Notes: a model not told the origin generated them from the letters alone. Counted from the stretch's first letter, positions 50,717 to 59,998 are shown. The stretch is 64,000 nt of DNA from CAIVVT01 sp963757265 (GCA_963757265.1 CAVWRA010000006.1:806001-870000); one strand, 5' to 3'. A program made the numbers and translations.

Positions 50717-51058
50717 GTGAGCGTTAAGCTAATCACCCGCCAGGTCGGGGATGTTACCGTGATCGACGCCGTCGGCCGAATCACGCTCGGCGAGGGCTCT
50801 TCTACGTTCCGTGAGATTGTCAAGGATCTCGTCAACAAGGGCAATAAGAAGATGTTGCTCAACCTGGCCGAAGTCAGCTACATCGATTCGTCCGGCATCG
50901 GCGAATTGGTGAGCGGTTTTACCAGCGTGAGCAACGCGGGCGGCAGCCTGAAGCTGTTGAAGCTGACCAAGCGCATCCAGGATCTCCTGCAGATTACGAA
51001 GCTGTACACCGTGTTCGAGGTGTTTGACGACGAGGCCAAAGCACTGGCCTCCTTCTAA
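50717..51058 (+). CDS. STAS-domain anti-sigma factor antagonist
   Basis: A 113-residue STAS protein (RsbV/SpoIIAA type). The phosphorylatable serine lies in SYIDSSGIGELVSGF; the N-terminal strand VTVIDAVGRITLGEG is normal. The GTG start has a strong AAGGAGG site. When unphosphorylated it should capture the kinase encoded just upstream and free that kinase's target. Length and motif are complete. Confidence 0.92.
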   Translation: MSVKLITRQVGDVTVIDAVGRITLGEGSSTFREIVKDLVNKGNKKMLLNLAEVSYIDSSGIGELVSGFTSVSNAGGSLKLLKLTKRIQDLLQITKLYTVFEVFDDEAKALASF

Positions 51059-51193
51059 CCGGCAAGAAGTCCTTCAGGCTGTTTCATTTCCCGGTCCGGC
51101 GGCGCGATCGGCTGCCGGGCCAGGGGGAGGCTGTGCCCGCCCGTCCGGCGGCGTGTGATAAACTACGTTTTCGCCCTCTGGAGCTGTCTTCAC

Positions 51194-51898
51194 GTGGATC
51201 GTCTTACCCGGCATGAATTAAAGTCTGACCAGTTTGTCGAGCAGGTTGGCCAGATTGTTGAAAACGTCGAGGCGCATCGGGCGCAGGTCATCCGCTACAG
51301 CGTGGCCGCATTGGCGGTTGTCCTGGTCGCGGGCGGCGGCTACTGGTTCATGCGCAGCCGCAAGGAAGCGCGGGAGGCCGATCTGGCCAAGGTTCTGCGC
51401 GTCTGGACCGCGCCGGTCGGCGGCACTCCGGGGGAGTATTCCTTCACCACTACCGACGGCAAGGACAAGGCGGTTGCGAAAGCCCTGACGGAGTTTGTGG
51501 CGAAGGACGCGGGCTCGAAAGAAGCCGGCGTGGGCTATTATCTGCTGGGCGTCAAAGCCGCTGACCAGGGCAAATTCGACGTGGCGGAGAGCCAGCTCAA
51601 GCGCTCGGTGGACGAAGCGAACAAGGATTATGGCTCGCTGGCCAAGCTCGCGCTGGCGGACGTTTACTCCGCCGAAGGCAAGTCCGGCGAGGCCGAGAAA
51701 CTGCTCAAGGAGCTGATGGACAAGCCGACAATACTGGTTTCCAAGGACCAGGCCACGATCTCGCTGGCGCGCCTCTACGCCAAAACCAAGCCGGCCGAAG
51801 TCCGCAAACTGCTCGACCCGCTGCTGCGGGCTCCGGACACCAGCGCGGGCCACATTGCCACGGCATTGATGGCCGAGCTCAGTTCAGCCAAAAAGTGA
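51194..51898 (+). CDS. Membrane-anchored TPR-like protein (YfgM type)
   Basis: A 234-residue protein: a short cytosolic lead (VDRLTRHELKSDQFVEQVGQIVENVEAHR), one membrane helix (about residues 33-54, ending YWFMRSRKEA) and an external helical-repeat domain with TPR-like units (GVGYYLLGVKAADQGKFDVAESQLKRSV; LALADVYSAEGKSGEAEKLLKELMD). This is the pattern of YfgM, a SecYEG-associated helper for secreted proteins. The GTG start is chosen because the family begins there. Its stop overlaps the GTG of the dGTPase gene. Confidence 0.8.
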   Translation: MDRLTRHELKSDQFVEQVGQIVENVEAHRAQVIRYSVAALAVVLVAGGGYWFMRSRKEAREADLAKVLRVWTAPVGGTPGEYSFTTTDGKDKAVAKALTEFVAKDAGSKEAGVGYYLLGVKAADQGKFDVAESQLKRSVDEANKDYGSLAKLALADVYSAEGKSGEAEKLLKELMDKPTILVSKDQATISLARLYAKTKPAEVRKLLDPLLRAPDTSAGHIATALMAELSSAKK

Positions 51899-53010
51899 AA
51901 TCTTCCGAGCTTCGATTTCCGGTTCAGGATTTGCGGGGCCGGCGTTATCCGGAGCCGGCGCATCCTTACCGGACGGATTTTCAGCGCGACCGGGATCGCA
52001 TCGTGCACGCGCGCGCGTTCCGCCGTCTGGAAGGCAAGACGCAGGTTTTCAGCGAGCGCCTTTCGGACCACTTCCGCAACCGTCTGACGCACACCATCGA
52101 AGTGGCGCAGATTGCGCGGACGGTGGCGGGGTGCCTGTCGCTGGATGAGGATTTCACCGAAGCGCTGGCGCTGGCCCACGACATCGGGCATCCGCCCTTC
52201 GCCCACTCCGGCGAGGAGGAACTGAACCGGCGGATGGAGCGCTTCGGCGACGGTTTCGACCATAACCTGAATGCCCTGCACATTGTCGAGCGATTCGAGC
52301 AGCGCTACGCGCGCTTCCCGGGCTTGAATCTGACCTTCGAAGTGCGAGAGGGCATCGTGAAACACTCGCGGGATTTCGAGCCCGGCGAGAGGCCCGAGTT
52401 CGACGAGTACCTGGCCGGCCGGCGTCCGCCGCTGGAAGCGCAGCTGATCGATCTGGCGGATGAAATCGCCTACAACACGGCCGATCTGGATGATGCCTTT
52501 TCCGCGAACTTCTTCCAACTGGATGACATCGCGGGGGCCGTCCCGCACTATGGCGGGCTGCTCGAAGAGATCCGGCGTCAGTTTCCCGCGGCGGAGCAGG
52601 GGCTGCAGTTTCAGGAGGTGTTGCGCCGCCTGATCGATCTGCTGGTTTCAGGCCTGATTGAAGGCACGCGCCAGGCCGTGGCGGACAGCGGAGTCCGGCG
52701 AGTGGAGGAAGTGCGGCTGTGGCCCGTCCGGCTGGCCTGCCTCTGCGCGCCTGCCAAGGACGCCTGCGGAGGGTTGAAACGTTTTCTGACGGAAGGCGTG
52801 TACTCCTCGCCGCAACTGGTGTACGAGCGCGCCCGCGCGATGGAGACAATCGGAAGGCTGTTCGAGTTCCTCTACTGCCACCCGGAGCAGTTGCCGGAGC
52901 AACACCGGGCGCGGATGGAGCGACTGCCATTGCATCACGTGGTCTGCGATTACATTGCCGGCATGACCGACTCGTTCTGCCGAAGGACCGCGAAAGAGTT
53001 GCTGGCGTGA
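51895..53010 (+). CDS. dgt: Deoxyguanosinetriphosphate triphosphohydrolase-like protein
   Basis: A 371-residue HD-superfamily enzyme splitting dNTPs to deoxynucleoside and triphosphate, controlling nucleotide pools. The metal site shows His66 (RLTHTIEV), His95-Asp96 (ALAHDIGHPPFAHSGEEELN) and a later Asp in DLADEIAYNTADLDDAF. The start block YRTDFQRDRDRIVHARAFRRLEGKTQV is diagnostic of the short dGTPase-like group. The GTG start overlaps the previous stop (GTGA). Related enzymes restrict phages by draining dNTPs, but this context gives no sign of defence. Confidence 0.93.
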   Translation: MKSSELRFPVQDLRGRRYPEPAHPYRTDFQRDRDRIVHARAFRRLEGKTQVFSERLSDHFRNRLTHTIEVAQIARTVAGCLSLDEDFTEALALAHDIGHPPFAHSGEEELNRRMERFGDGFDHNLNALHIVERFEQRYARFPGLNLTFEVREGIVKHSRDFEPGERPEFDEYLAGRRPPLEAQLIDLADEIAYNTADLDDAFSANFFQLDDIAGAVPHYGGLLEEIRRQFPAAEQGLQFQEVLRRLIDLLVSGLIEGTRQAVADSGVRRVEEVRLWPVRLACLCAPAKDACGGLKRFLTEGVYSSPQLVYERARAMETIGRLFEFLYCHPEQLPEQHRARMERLPLHHVVCDYIAGMTDSFCRRTAKELLA

Positions 53011-53043
53011 GGCTGGCGTGAGGATGGTGATGAGCCTGGGCCC

Positions 53044-53205
53044 TCAGTTGCCGGGCTCGTGCTCGGCCAGGTGCGACAGTTCGGCTTTGCGCACCGAGTA
53101 CACCTTGCGCAGCATCCGGCACAGCTCCTCGGCGATCTTCTGAGGATTCTCGTCGTTGGGAAGATCGACTTCCACTTTGATATACAGATCGATACGCTTC
53201 ATCAT
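53044..53205 (-). CDS. Small 53-residue protein, family unknown
   Basis: A short open frame with good coding character: MKRIDLYIKVEVDLPNDEN, then IAEELCRMLRKVYSVRKAELSHLAEHEPGN. It predicts a beta strand followed by an amphipathic helix, compatible with a small alpha/beta regulator. Two ATGs stand in a row (53205, 53202). I see no strong ribosome site. It is divergent from the zinc-binding protein gene at 53240, so both promoters overlap. Too short for common gene-calling cutoffs. Confidence 0.5.
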   Translation of the reverse strand: MMKRIDLYIKVEVDLPNDENPQKIAEELCRMLRKVYSVRKAELSHLAEHEPGN

Positions 53206-53239
53206 TCGGATGGTACGATAGCAGCGTCAAGAAGGGTAC

Positions 53240-53890
53240 GTGAGCGCGAAACAACTGTGTCACCTGTGCGATGCCCGGCCGGCGCGGCGGCTCTGCCCCG
53301 CGCTCGGGCAGGAGATCTGCGCCGTCTGCTGTGGAACGGGCCGCGAACAGACGATCGACTGCCCACTCGACTGCGAGTATTTGCGCGATGCCCGGCGGCA
53401 CGAGAAACTGCTGCCATTCGACGCCAAGAGCCTGCCCAACGCGGAAATCGAACTGACCGACCGGTTCCTGGAGGAACATCGCGAATTGGCGATCATTGTG
53501 GGACGATTGCTGTGGATTGCGGCCGTGGAAACGCAGGCAGTTGTTGATCTCGACATGCGGGACGCCCTGGAAGCTCTGGTGGCTACGGCCAAGACGGCCG
53601 ATTCCGGCCTGATTTACGAATCCCGTCCGGCCAACGCCATCGCCGCGCGCCTGGCCGAGCGCTTTACCGCCGAGCTGCAGCGCTTCCGGGAGGAAATAGC
53701 CAAACGCGCCGCCGGGCCCACGCTGCGCAATAAGGACCTCCTCGGCGTGCTGATCTTCTGGCAGCGCATGGAGTACCAGCGCAGCAACGGCCGCCGCAAG
53801 GGCCGCGCCTTCATTGAGTCGCTGTACGCGCTGCTGCCCCCGCCGCCGGAGCAGAGACCGGACGCCGGCGGCATCGTCACCCCGGGTTGA
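53240..53890 (+). CDS. Cysteine-rich hypothetical protein
   Basis: A 216-residue soluble protein. The first 45 residues form a probable double zinc-binding module: CHLCDARPARRLCPALGQEICAVCCGTGREQTIDCPLDCEY, with nine cysteines. The remainder is helical, with a leucine-rich RELAIIVGRLLWIAAVETQAVVDL segment, and ends in a Pro-rich tail. The GTG start lies 34 bases from the divergent small gene. The stop overlaps the TTG of the ferredoxin reductase gene. Function unknown; protein or nucleic acid binding is possible. Confidence 0.65.
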   Translation: MSAKQLCHLCDARPARRLCPALGQEICAVCCGTGREQTIDCPLDCEYLRDARRHEKLLPFDAKSLPNAEIELTDRFLEEHRELAIIVGRLLWIAAVETQAVVDLDMRDALEALVATAKTADSGLIYESRPANAIAARLAERFTAELQRFREEIAKRAAGPTLRNKDLLGVLIFWQRMEYQRSNGRRKGRAFIESLYALLPPPPEQRPDAGGIVTPG

Positions 53891-54597
53891 AGTATCAAAG
53901 GGATGAGATGCACGCCCGGCTCATCAAATCGCGCGAGATCGTTCCCGAGGTCCGTCATTTCGTCTTCGACGTGCCCGCCGCGGACGGTCTGGATTTCACG
54001 CCCGGCCAGTTCGTCTCCTTCTCCCAAAGCGTTCTCGGCCGGCTGGTAACCCGGGCCTACTCCATCGCCTCCGCGCCGGCCGGCAGCCACTTCGAACTGA
54101 TTCTGAACCGCGTGAAGGATGGAATCTTCTCCCCCTGGCTGTTCGAGATGAAACCCGGTGGCACGGTTGAGATGCAGGGGCCGCTGGGCTATTTCGTGCC
54201 GCGCGTTCCGTTTCACGATTCGGTGTTTGTCGCGACGGGCACGGGCATTGCGCCCTTTCGGTCCTACCTGCAGTGGCAGCCGATCATACAAAGCGAAAAC
54301 AGGATCACCCTCCTTTTCGGAGCGCGCTATGAGGAAGGCCTGATCTACCGCGGCGAGTTCGAGGCGATCGAGCGGACGCGGCCGGGCTTCCGGTTCCTGC
54401 CGACCATCACGCGCCCCGGCGCGGGTTGGCGGGGGCGCACCGGTTGGGTGCAGCAGCACCTCGATGAGGCCTTGGAAGGGCGCCTCGATGTGGACGTTTA
54501 CATTTGCGGTTTAAAGGCGATGGTGGACGATGTGCGCGCCATGCTCAAGCACAAGGGCCTGACGCGGCAGCATATTCTGTACGAGAAGTACGACTGA
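53887..54597 (+). CDS. fpr: Ferredoxin/flavodoxin-NADP(+) reductase
   Basis: A 236-residue FAD/NAD(P) oxidoreductase moving electrons between ferredoxin or flavodoxin and NADP(H). The FAD motif RAYSIAS (R-x-Y-S/T), the phosphate loop GDGIF-like VKDGIFSPWLFEMKPG, the NADP-binding VATGTGIAPFRSYL and the C-terminal DVYICGLKAMVDDV all fit. The TTG at 53887 overlaps the previous stop (TTGA); ATG 53908 (MHARLIKS) is an alternative start. The C-terminus ends in YEKYD, short as in bacterial types. Confidence 0.88.
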   Translation: MKYQRDEMHARLIKSREIVPEVRHFVFDVPAADGLDFTPGQFVSFSQSVLGRLVTRAYSIASAPAGSHFELILNRVKDGIFSPWLFEMKPGGTVEMQGPLGYFVPRVPFHDSVFVATGTGIAPFRSYLQWQPIIQSENRITLLFGARYEEGLIYRGEFEAIERTRPGFRFLPTITRPGAGWRGRTGWVQQHLDEALEGRLDVDVYICGLKAMVDDVRAMLKHKGLTRQHILYEKYD

Positions 54598-54654
54598 ACC
54601 GGCGGTTGCGCATCCTCATTTGCGCATTCGGGGCCCGCGATCTCTGGCAGCGGG

Positions 54655-54960
54655 TCAGTGTGAAAGCAAGGAAACGCAGAAGGCGGCCAGATTCAGTAAA
54701 GGCAGCAGGGCGAGTACCGGCATCTTCTGCCTGAAAATGAAGGCGAAGTAAACCGAAACCGGATACGTCCACATCGACCAAATAAGACCATAGGCTTCCC
54801 AGGTCCAATTAGTATTCCCTTCGAAGCCCATCCCAATAAAGACCGCAAATGGCAGCCAAGGGATCAGCGAGACAAACCATAGGGCCAGGACGCCCTTGAT
54901 CAGAGGTGCGGTCTCCGTGAAACCAAACTCTGACTCAACTTGCGGCGTGAACTGCCCCAT
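54655..54960 (-). CDS. Hypothetical membrane protein
   Basis: A 101-residue protein with three predicted helices (about residues 22-45, 56-74 and 80-98) separated by short loops containing GFEGNTNWTWEAYG. No charged catalytic residues stand out. AT-richer than its neighbours. It is convergent with the ferredoxin reductase gene and has the PfkB kinase gene upstream on the same strand. Family not recognised. Confidence 0.5.
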   Translation of the reverse strand: MGQFTPQVESEFGFTETAPLIKGVLALWFVSLIPWLPFAVFIGMGFEGNTNWTWEAYGLIWSMWTYPVSVYFAFIFRQKMPVLALLPLLNLAAFCVSLLSH

Positions 54961-55011
54961 GTCGCCCTCGGCGGGCCTCCACTCAGGGATCGTACACCCT
55001 CCGTGCCCCTC

Positions 55012-55944
55012 TTAGGGAATGTGACGGACCTCGACGCGGGCGTAGATCTCGCGCGTCTGTTCCAAGGAGGCGAAGCTGACTCCGGGCAGACGCGCGGAGG
55101 CCGTTCCAGCCGCCACGCCCCAGCGCACCGATTCGGCGAAATCGCGACCCGCGTTCCAGGACCAGACGAAAGCGGCGGCCAGCGCATCGCCGGCGCCGAT
55201 CGGGCACAACGCATCCACGCGCGGGGGAACCACCTCGAGGGCGTGGCCGTCGCCATCGGCAGCCAGGACGCCGCGTGCGCCCAGCGAGAGGATCACGCTC
55301 TGCGCGCCCAAGGCGCGAATGCGCTCGACGGCTTCGAAGAAATGGCTGCGCGTGATGAGGGCGCGGCTCAGCAGCCGCTCGGCCTCCTGCAGGTTCGGCT
55401 TGACGGCGAAAGGCTTCTCCTCGAGCGCCGCCGCCAGCGCCTCCCCGTCCGTATCCACCAGCACCCGGACCTTCCGCTTGTGCGCGCAACGGATCAGCCG
55501 CGCATAGAAATCGGCCGGGACGCCGGGCGGCAGGCTGCCGCAAAGCATCAGCCACGTCGCCCCTTCCAGGCTGCCGCGGACCGTCTTCTCCAGCCGGGCG
55601 ATCTCCGCGGCGGTCAGCTCCGGCCCCTTTTCGTTCAGCTTGACGGCCAGGCCCTGCCGGTCCGCGACCGTGAAGTTGGTACGGATCTCGTGACGCACGC
55701 GGACCAGCGAAAACGCGAAGTCGCAACGCTTCAAGAACTCCTCGAACAGCTTCCCAGACTTGCCGCCGCAAGTGGCGATGGCGAGCGTATCGGCGCCGAA
55801 ACTGCGCAGCACCGTTGAGGCGTTGATCCCACGGCCTCCGGCCGACTCGTGCGAGGCCAGAATGTAGGCCCGGTCCTCGAAGACCAGCCGGTTGACCGTA
55901 ACATTCCGGTCGATCGCCGGGTTTACTGTGACGGTGACGATCAA
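55012..55944 (-). CDS. PfkB-family sugar kinase, 1-phosphofructokinase-like
   Basis: A 310-residue ribokinase-fold enzyme: the opening TVTVNPAIDRNVTVNRL and the SAGGRGINAS substrate loop match the 1-phosphofructokinase/tagatose-6-phosphate kinase branch. The ATP and base site is CPIGAGDALAAAFVW with the catalytic Asp. KPNLQEAERLLS lies in the normal place. The start is TTG at 55944, 32 bases from the divergent TTG of the transporter gene. No PTS fructose genes are adjacent, so the substrate may be another sugar phosphate. Confidence 0.87.
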   Translation of the reverse strand: MIVTVTVNPAIDRNVTVNRLVFEDRAYILASHESAGGRGINASTVLRSFGADTLAIATCGGKSGKLFEEFLKRCDFAFSLVRVRHEIRTNFTVADRQGLAVKLNEKGPELTAAEIARLEKTVRGSLEGATWLMLCGSLPPGVPADFYARLIRCAHKRKVRVLVDTDGEALAAALEEKPFAVKPNLQEAERLLSRALITRSHFFEAVERIRALGAQSVILSLGARGVLAADGDGHALEVVPPRVDALCPIGAGDALAAAFVWSWNAGRDFAESVRWGVAAGTASARLPGVSFASLEQTREIYARVEVRHIP

Positions 55945-55976
55945 ACCGCCATTGTATCGGATGTTAGGCTGGACGC

Positions 55977-56864
55977 TTGAAGCGTCATCCGCAGTTTTGG
56001 GCCTACTCCGCCTTCCTCGCGGTGTGCTTCTTCTGGGGCACCACGTACGTCGCGATTCGCATGTCGCTCGAATCGTTCCCGCCCCTGATGATGGTGTCGC
56101 TGCGCTACCTGATATCGGGAGCAGTGCTGATGGCGGGAGTGCTGGCCGCGCGGGCGCCGCTGCCCACAGGGCCTGAATTGCGGCGCACCGCGTTGAACGG
56201 CGTGCTGGTGCTTGGCATCGGCAACGGCGCTCTGGGCTTCGCCGAATTGTGGATTCCGAGCGGATTGGCCGCGCTCGTTCTCACCTTATCGCCGTTCTGG
56301 CTGCTGGGCCTCAACGCGACCCTGCCGCCGCGCGAGCCGGTGCGCCCAGCTACCTGGCTCGGCCTGCTGGTCGGGTTGGGAGGCGCGGCGCTGTTGGTCG
56401 GTCCCGGCGCGCTCGCGGGCGGAATCCAAGGCGGCATGGTGAAGGGTTTCGTCGTGCTGCAACTGGCCATGCTGGGTTGGAACGCAGGCTCGCTGTTTCA
56501 GCGGCGCATGCCGACCCGCGCCCACCCCATCGTCTGTGGCGCGGTGCAGCAATTGGCGGCCGGTCTGGCCTGCGCTCCTCTGGCGCTGCTCGCCGGAGGC
56601 CCGATCCACTGGTCGGCGCGCGGGGCCGGCGCACTGCTGTACCTGGTGATTTTCGGCTCGATCGTCGGCTATAGCGCTTACGTCCTGGCAATGGCCCGGC
56701 TGCCGGTCGCCGTCGTGTCGCTGTACAACTACGTCAACCCGGTCGTCGCCGTGTGTCTCGGGTGGGCGTTCTACCGCGAACCATTCGGCCTGCGCGAGGC
56801 CGTGGCGATGCTGCTCATTTTCCTGGGCGTGGCGATCGTGAGAAGACTGGAGCGCGAGCTATGA
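55977..56864 (+). CDS. EamA-family drug/metabolite transporter
   Basis: A 295-residue inner-membrane protein with ten predicted helices in two EamA repeats: FFWGTTYVAIRMSLESFPPLMMVSLRYLISG in the first, and the second closing with SLYNYVNPVVAVCLGWAFYREPFGLREAVAMLLIFLGV. Family members export amino acids, nucleosides or sugars. The TTG start is the first in frame. The stop overlaps the ATG of the fucokinase fusion (ATGA), so it may import or export the sugar this enzyme handles. Confidence 0.87.
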   Translation: MKRHPQFWAYSAFLAVCFFWGTTYVAIRMSLESFPPLMMVSLRYLISGAVLMAGVLAARAPLPTGPELRRTALNGVLVLGIGNGALGFAELWIPSGLAALVLTLSPFWLLGLNATLPPREPVRPATWLGLLVGLGGAALLVGPGALAGGIQGGMVKGFVVLQLAMLGWNAGSLFQRRMPTRAHPIVCGAVQQLAAGLACAPLALLAGGPIHWSARGAGALLYLVIFGSIVGYSAYVLAMARLPVAVVSLYNYVNPVVAVCLGWAFYREPFGLREAVAMLLIFLGVAIVRRLEREL

Positions 56865-59800
56865 TTGATCACACCGATGCGCACGGCACGGCCACTTTGG
56901 ATATGAATCCGCAGGGTCATCTCGCTTCCATCGCGCAGCGGGCGCGCACGCTTTACGCGGCGCGAGTCGCGGAGACGAAATCCGCGCCCAATTGGTGGAC
57001 GGCCGTGATCCTCACCGCCAGTTTCAGGCGGCAGGCCGAGCGCTATGAATGGGAGTTGCGCCGCCGCCAGGAAGCTGGCAAGATGCCCGGCGGCGTGTGT
57101 TACCTGGTCGTGCCCGACCGGGGCGATCAGCGCATGGGCAGCGGCGCGGCGACTTTGAATGCGCTGCGGATGCTGGCCAGGCAACTGCTCTTCCCAACGA
57201 ACAATTCGCGGAGCGGTGTCAATCTCATCGACTGGTGGTCGCGGCAGCGCGTGCTGTTGATTCACTCGGGCGGCGATTCGCGCCGGCTGCCGCAGTATTC
57301 GTTGTCCGGAAAGCTGTTCAGTGCAGTGCCCGTATTGACGCCGTGGGGCGAGCCGAGCACGGTGTTCGATGAAACCCTGGCGCTTTCCACCGCCTGGGCC
57401 GAGCGCTTTCCTTCCGGGTTGCTGGTCGGTTCCGGTGATGTCATTCTGACCTTCGATGCGGAGGCAGTCAACTGGGCGCGGCCGGGCGTGACCGGCGTCG
57501 CCATGCTCCAGCCGGCCGAGATTGGGGCGCGGCACGGAGTCTACGTCACCGACGAGCAGGAGCGTATCTACGCGTTTCTGCAGAAACCGTCCTGGTCCGA
57601 GTTGCGGGCCGCCGGCGGCTTGTGCGAAGGCGACCAGGTCGCCCTGGACACAGGATTGTTGCGCTTTGCACCGGAAGCCGCGGCGCGGCTCTCTCAATTG
57701 GCCGGCGTGGAACAGGCGGACGGGGGATTAGTACTGGCCAACGGCATCCTGGAGGCTGAAGCGCCGGGCGCAGGAGCGCCACCCGCGATCGATCTTTATG
57801 AGCACTTCACCATGGCGCTCACCGGCCAATGGAAGCCGGGTGTTCAGGACGCCAGGCCGCTGCACGAACTGGCCCACGCGCTGAAGGGTCTGCCGTTCTG
57901 GTGTTCCGTTGTGTGCGGCGATTTCACCCACGTGGGAACTACTTCCCTATTCCGGCAACTCATGACCGGCAGCACTGCTTTTTCCCGGTTGTATGCGTCC
58001 CAACAGCCAGTGGGGGTCAGCCGGCAGCCCGGCGTGCGGTCAGCGGGCGCGGTGACCGACAGCGTTCTGGCCGAAGGGACCGATCTGGGACCCGGGACCG
58101 TAGTGATCGAGTGCCTCCTCGATGCTCCGGCGCTTGCGGCATCCGGTTCGGTCCTGCACGGCCTGGAAGGCATCCCGGGTGCGGTGGACGTTCCGGCCAA
58201 CACCGTCATTCATCAGCTCCCGGTTGCACTGCCCGATGGCCGGCGCGGCGTGGTTTTCAGAGTGTACGGGGTTGAGGACGATCCGAAGCGCAGCGTGGCC
58301 GAAGGGAACGCCACCTGGTTCGGCCGTCCGATGCTCGAGCAGTTGAGCAGCCTGGGGCTGCATCCCGGCGCGGTATGGCCCGGCATGCCGGAGCAGGAAT
58401 GGAATTTGTGGAATGCCCTGTTATTCCCGCTGAGCACGATCGAAGAGGCCTGGGCGTGCGCGGGATGGCAGCAGGGGTTGGCCACTGAGTACTCGGCGCA
58501 GCGCTGGAATGAAGCGGATCGACTCTCGCTCGCCACGAGCGCCCAATGGGCCGACGCCGCGGCACTGGAAGCGGCGCGCTCCCGCCGTTTGCAGGCGCAT
58601 TGGCGCGTGCTGGCGTTATCGCTGGTGGAATCCGGCGCCGACGTCCGGCCGCTGCTCGCGAATGCGCCGGGAATAGGCTCCCTGGCGAAAACGGGCACCG
58701 CGCTGCGTCTTCGCGCCAACGAATTGGAGGCGGCCGCTCCCACCGAGGCCGCCCACCGCTGCTACGCGGCGAGCTTGTTTTTCGCGCAAGCGGGCCTGTC
58801 GCAGGAATCCGCCGAGTCCTACGCAACCGCCTTCAGATTGGTGGAACGGGCCGTCGAATCCGGCAACTCCGGACGCGCGCACGATTGGGCCGGCCTCTGG
58901 CGCCAGGAAGAGGTCACCGTCGAAGGCCCGGCTCGAATCGATCTCGGCGGCGGCTGGTCCGACACTCCGCCGTTCTGTATCGACTGGGGTGGCACGGTCC
59001 TCAACATCGCCGTGCAACTCAACGGCGGCTATCCCATTCAGACCACCGTGCGCAGATTGCGAGAACCGCTGGTACGCTGTGTGTCGGCCGGCGACGGATC
59101 CGCAGTCGAGTATCGGACGTGCGAGGAACTGCTGGGCCCGCCGGGTTTCGGCGATCCATTTGCGATCCCCCGAACGGCCCTGCTCATGACCGGACTGTTT
59201 GAACGGGAGATTGCGCTGGAGCGCGTTCTGGAGCGCGCAGGCGGGGGGATTGAAATCCGCACCACCGTAAACCTGCCGATGGGTTCCGGGTTGGGAACGA
59301 GCAGCATTCTCGCCGCCACCACGTTAGGCGCGATGGCGCGGATGATGGCCGCCGAAGTGAACAGCCAGGTGTTGAGCGAACAGGTAATGCGGTTGGAACA
59401 AACGATGACCACCGGCGGCGGCTGGCAGGATCAGGCCGGCGGGATCTTCCCCGGCGCGAAGCTGCTGACCACCGGTCCCGGGCCCCAACAGCGGCTGCGG
59501 GTCCAACCCGTCTCCTGGACGCCCCAGCGCGAGGCCGAGTTCGAGAGTCTGCTGGTGCTGTATTACACCGGCGTCCGCCGCGTGGCGCGCGATCTGCTGC
59601 GGCAGGTGGTCGGCCGCTACCTGGCGCGGGAAACGGCCTGCGTCCAGGTGCTGCACAGCATCAAGACGCTGGCCACTGAGATGGCCTACGCCATGCAGGA
59701 GGGCGATTGGGACCACCTGGGCGCGTTGCTCGATCGCCACTGGGAGCTGAACCAGGTTCTCGATCCGAATACGACCAATGCCCCGATCAATGCTCTGCTG

Positions 59801-59998
59801 GAGGCGGTCCGCCCGTTCATTCGCGGCGCCAAGCTGGCAGGCGCGGGCGGTGGCGGCTTCCTCATCCTGCTGGCGCGAAGCCCGGAAGCGAAGCAGGATC
59901 TGCAGGCCCTCTTGCGCCGGCGTGATCCCGGATCCGGGGCGGCCGTCTACAGCAGCGAGATTGCCAGGACAGGACTGCGCGCCGCCCGGCGGCAATGA
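56861..59998 (+). CDS. Bifunctional L-fucokinase / fucose-1-phosphate guanylyltransferase-like protein
   Basis: A 1045-residue fusion of the FKP type. The N-terminal half (about residues 40-500) is the fucokinase/L-fucose pyrophosphorylase domain, with LLIHSGGDSRRLPQYSLSGKLFSAVP as nucleotide-binding loop and LLVGSGDVILTFD. Residues about 690-1040 are a GHMP kinase: GPARIDLGGGWSDTPPFCIDWGG, ATP loop NLPMGSGLGTSSILAATTLG (near 805-820) and AGGGGFLILL. Salvage of fucose to GDP-fucose for surface glycans is the known role of such fusions. The start overlaps the EamA transporter stop. Confidence 0.9.
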   Translation: MIDHTDAHGTATLDMNPQGHLASIAQRARTLYAARVAETKSAPNWWTAVILTASFRRQAERYEWELRRRQEAGKMPGGVCYLVVPDRGDQRMGSGAATLNALRMLARQLLFPTNNSRSGVNLIDWWSRQRVLLIHSGGDSRRLPQYSLSGKLFSAVPVLTPWGEPSTVFDETLALSTAWAERFPSGLLVGSGDVILTFDAEAVNWARPGVTGVAMLQPAEIGARHGVYVTDEQERIYAFLQKPSWSELRAAGGLCEGDQVALDTGLLRFAPEAAARLSQLAGVEQADGGLVLANGILEAEAPGAGAPPAIDLYEHFTMALTGQWKPGVQDARPLHELAHALKGLPFWCSVVCGDFTHVGTTSLFRQLMTGSTAFSRLYASQQPVGVSRQPGVRSAGAVTDSVLAEGTDLGPGTVVIECLLDAPALAASGSVLHGLEGIPGAVDVPANTVIHQLPVALPDGRRGVVFRVYGVEDDPKRSVAEGNATWFGRPMLEQLSSLGLHPGAVWPGMPEQEWNLWNALLFPLSTIEEAWACAGWQQGLATEYSAQRWNEADRLSLATSAQWADAAALEAARSRRLQAHWRVLALSLVESGADVRPLLANAPGIGSLAKTGTALRLRANELEAAAPTEAAHRCYAASLFFAQAGLSQESAESYATAFRLVERAVESGNSGRAHDWAGLWRQEEVTVEGPARIDLGGGWSDTPPFCIDWGGTVLNIAVQLNGGYPIQTTVRRLREPLVRCVSAGDGSAVEYRTCEELLGPPGFGDPFAIPRTALLMTGLFEREIALERVLERAGGGIEIRTTVNLPMGSGLGTSSILAATTLGAMARMMAAEVNSQVLSEQVMRLEQTMTTGGGWQDQAGGIFPGAKLLTTGPGPQQRLRVQPVSWTPQREAEFESLLVLYYTGVRRVARDLLRQVVGRYLARETACVQVLHSIKTLATEMAYAMQEGDWDHLGALLDRHWELNQVLDPNTTNAPINALLEAVRPFIRGAKLAGAGGGGFLILLARSPEAKQDLQALLRRRDPGSGAAVYSSEIARTGLRAARRQ

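Noticed and set aside
51895..53010. dGTPase gene as an anti-phage dNTP-depletion system
   Set aside because: It is translationally coupled to a YfgM-like housekeeping gene and has no defence neighbours; a pool-control role is simpler.
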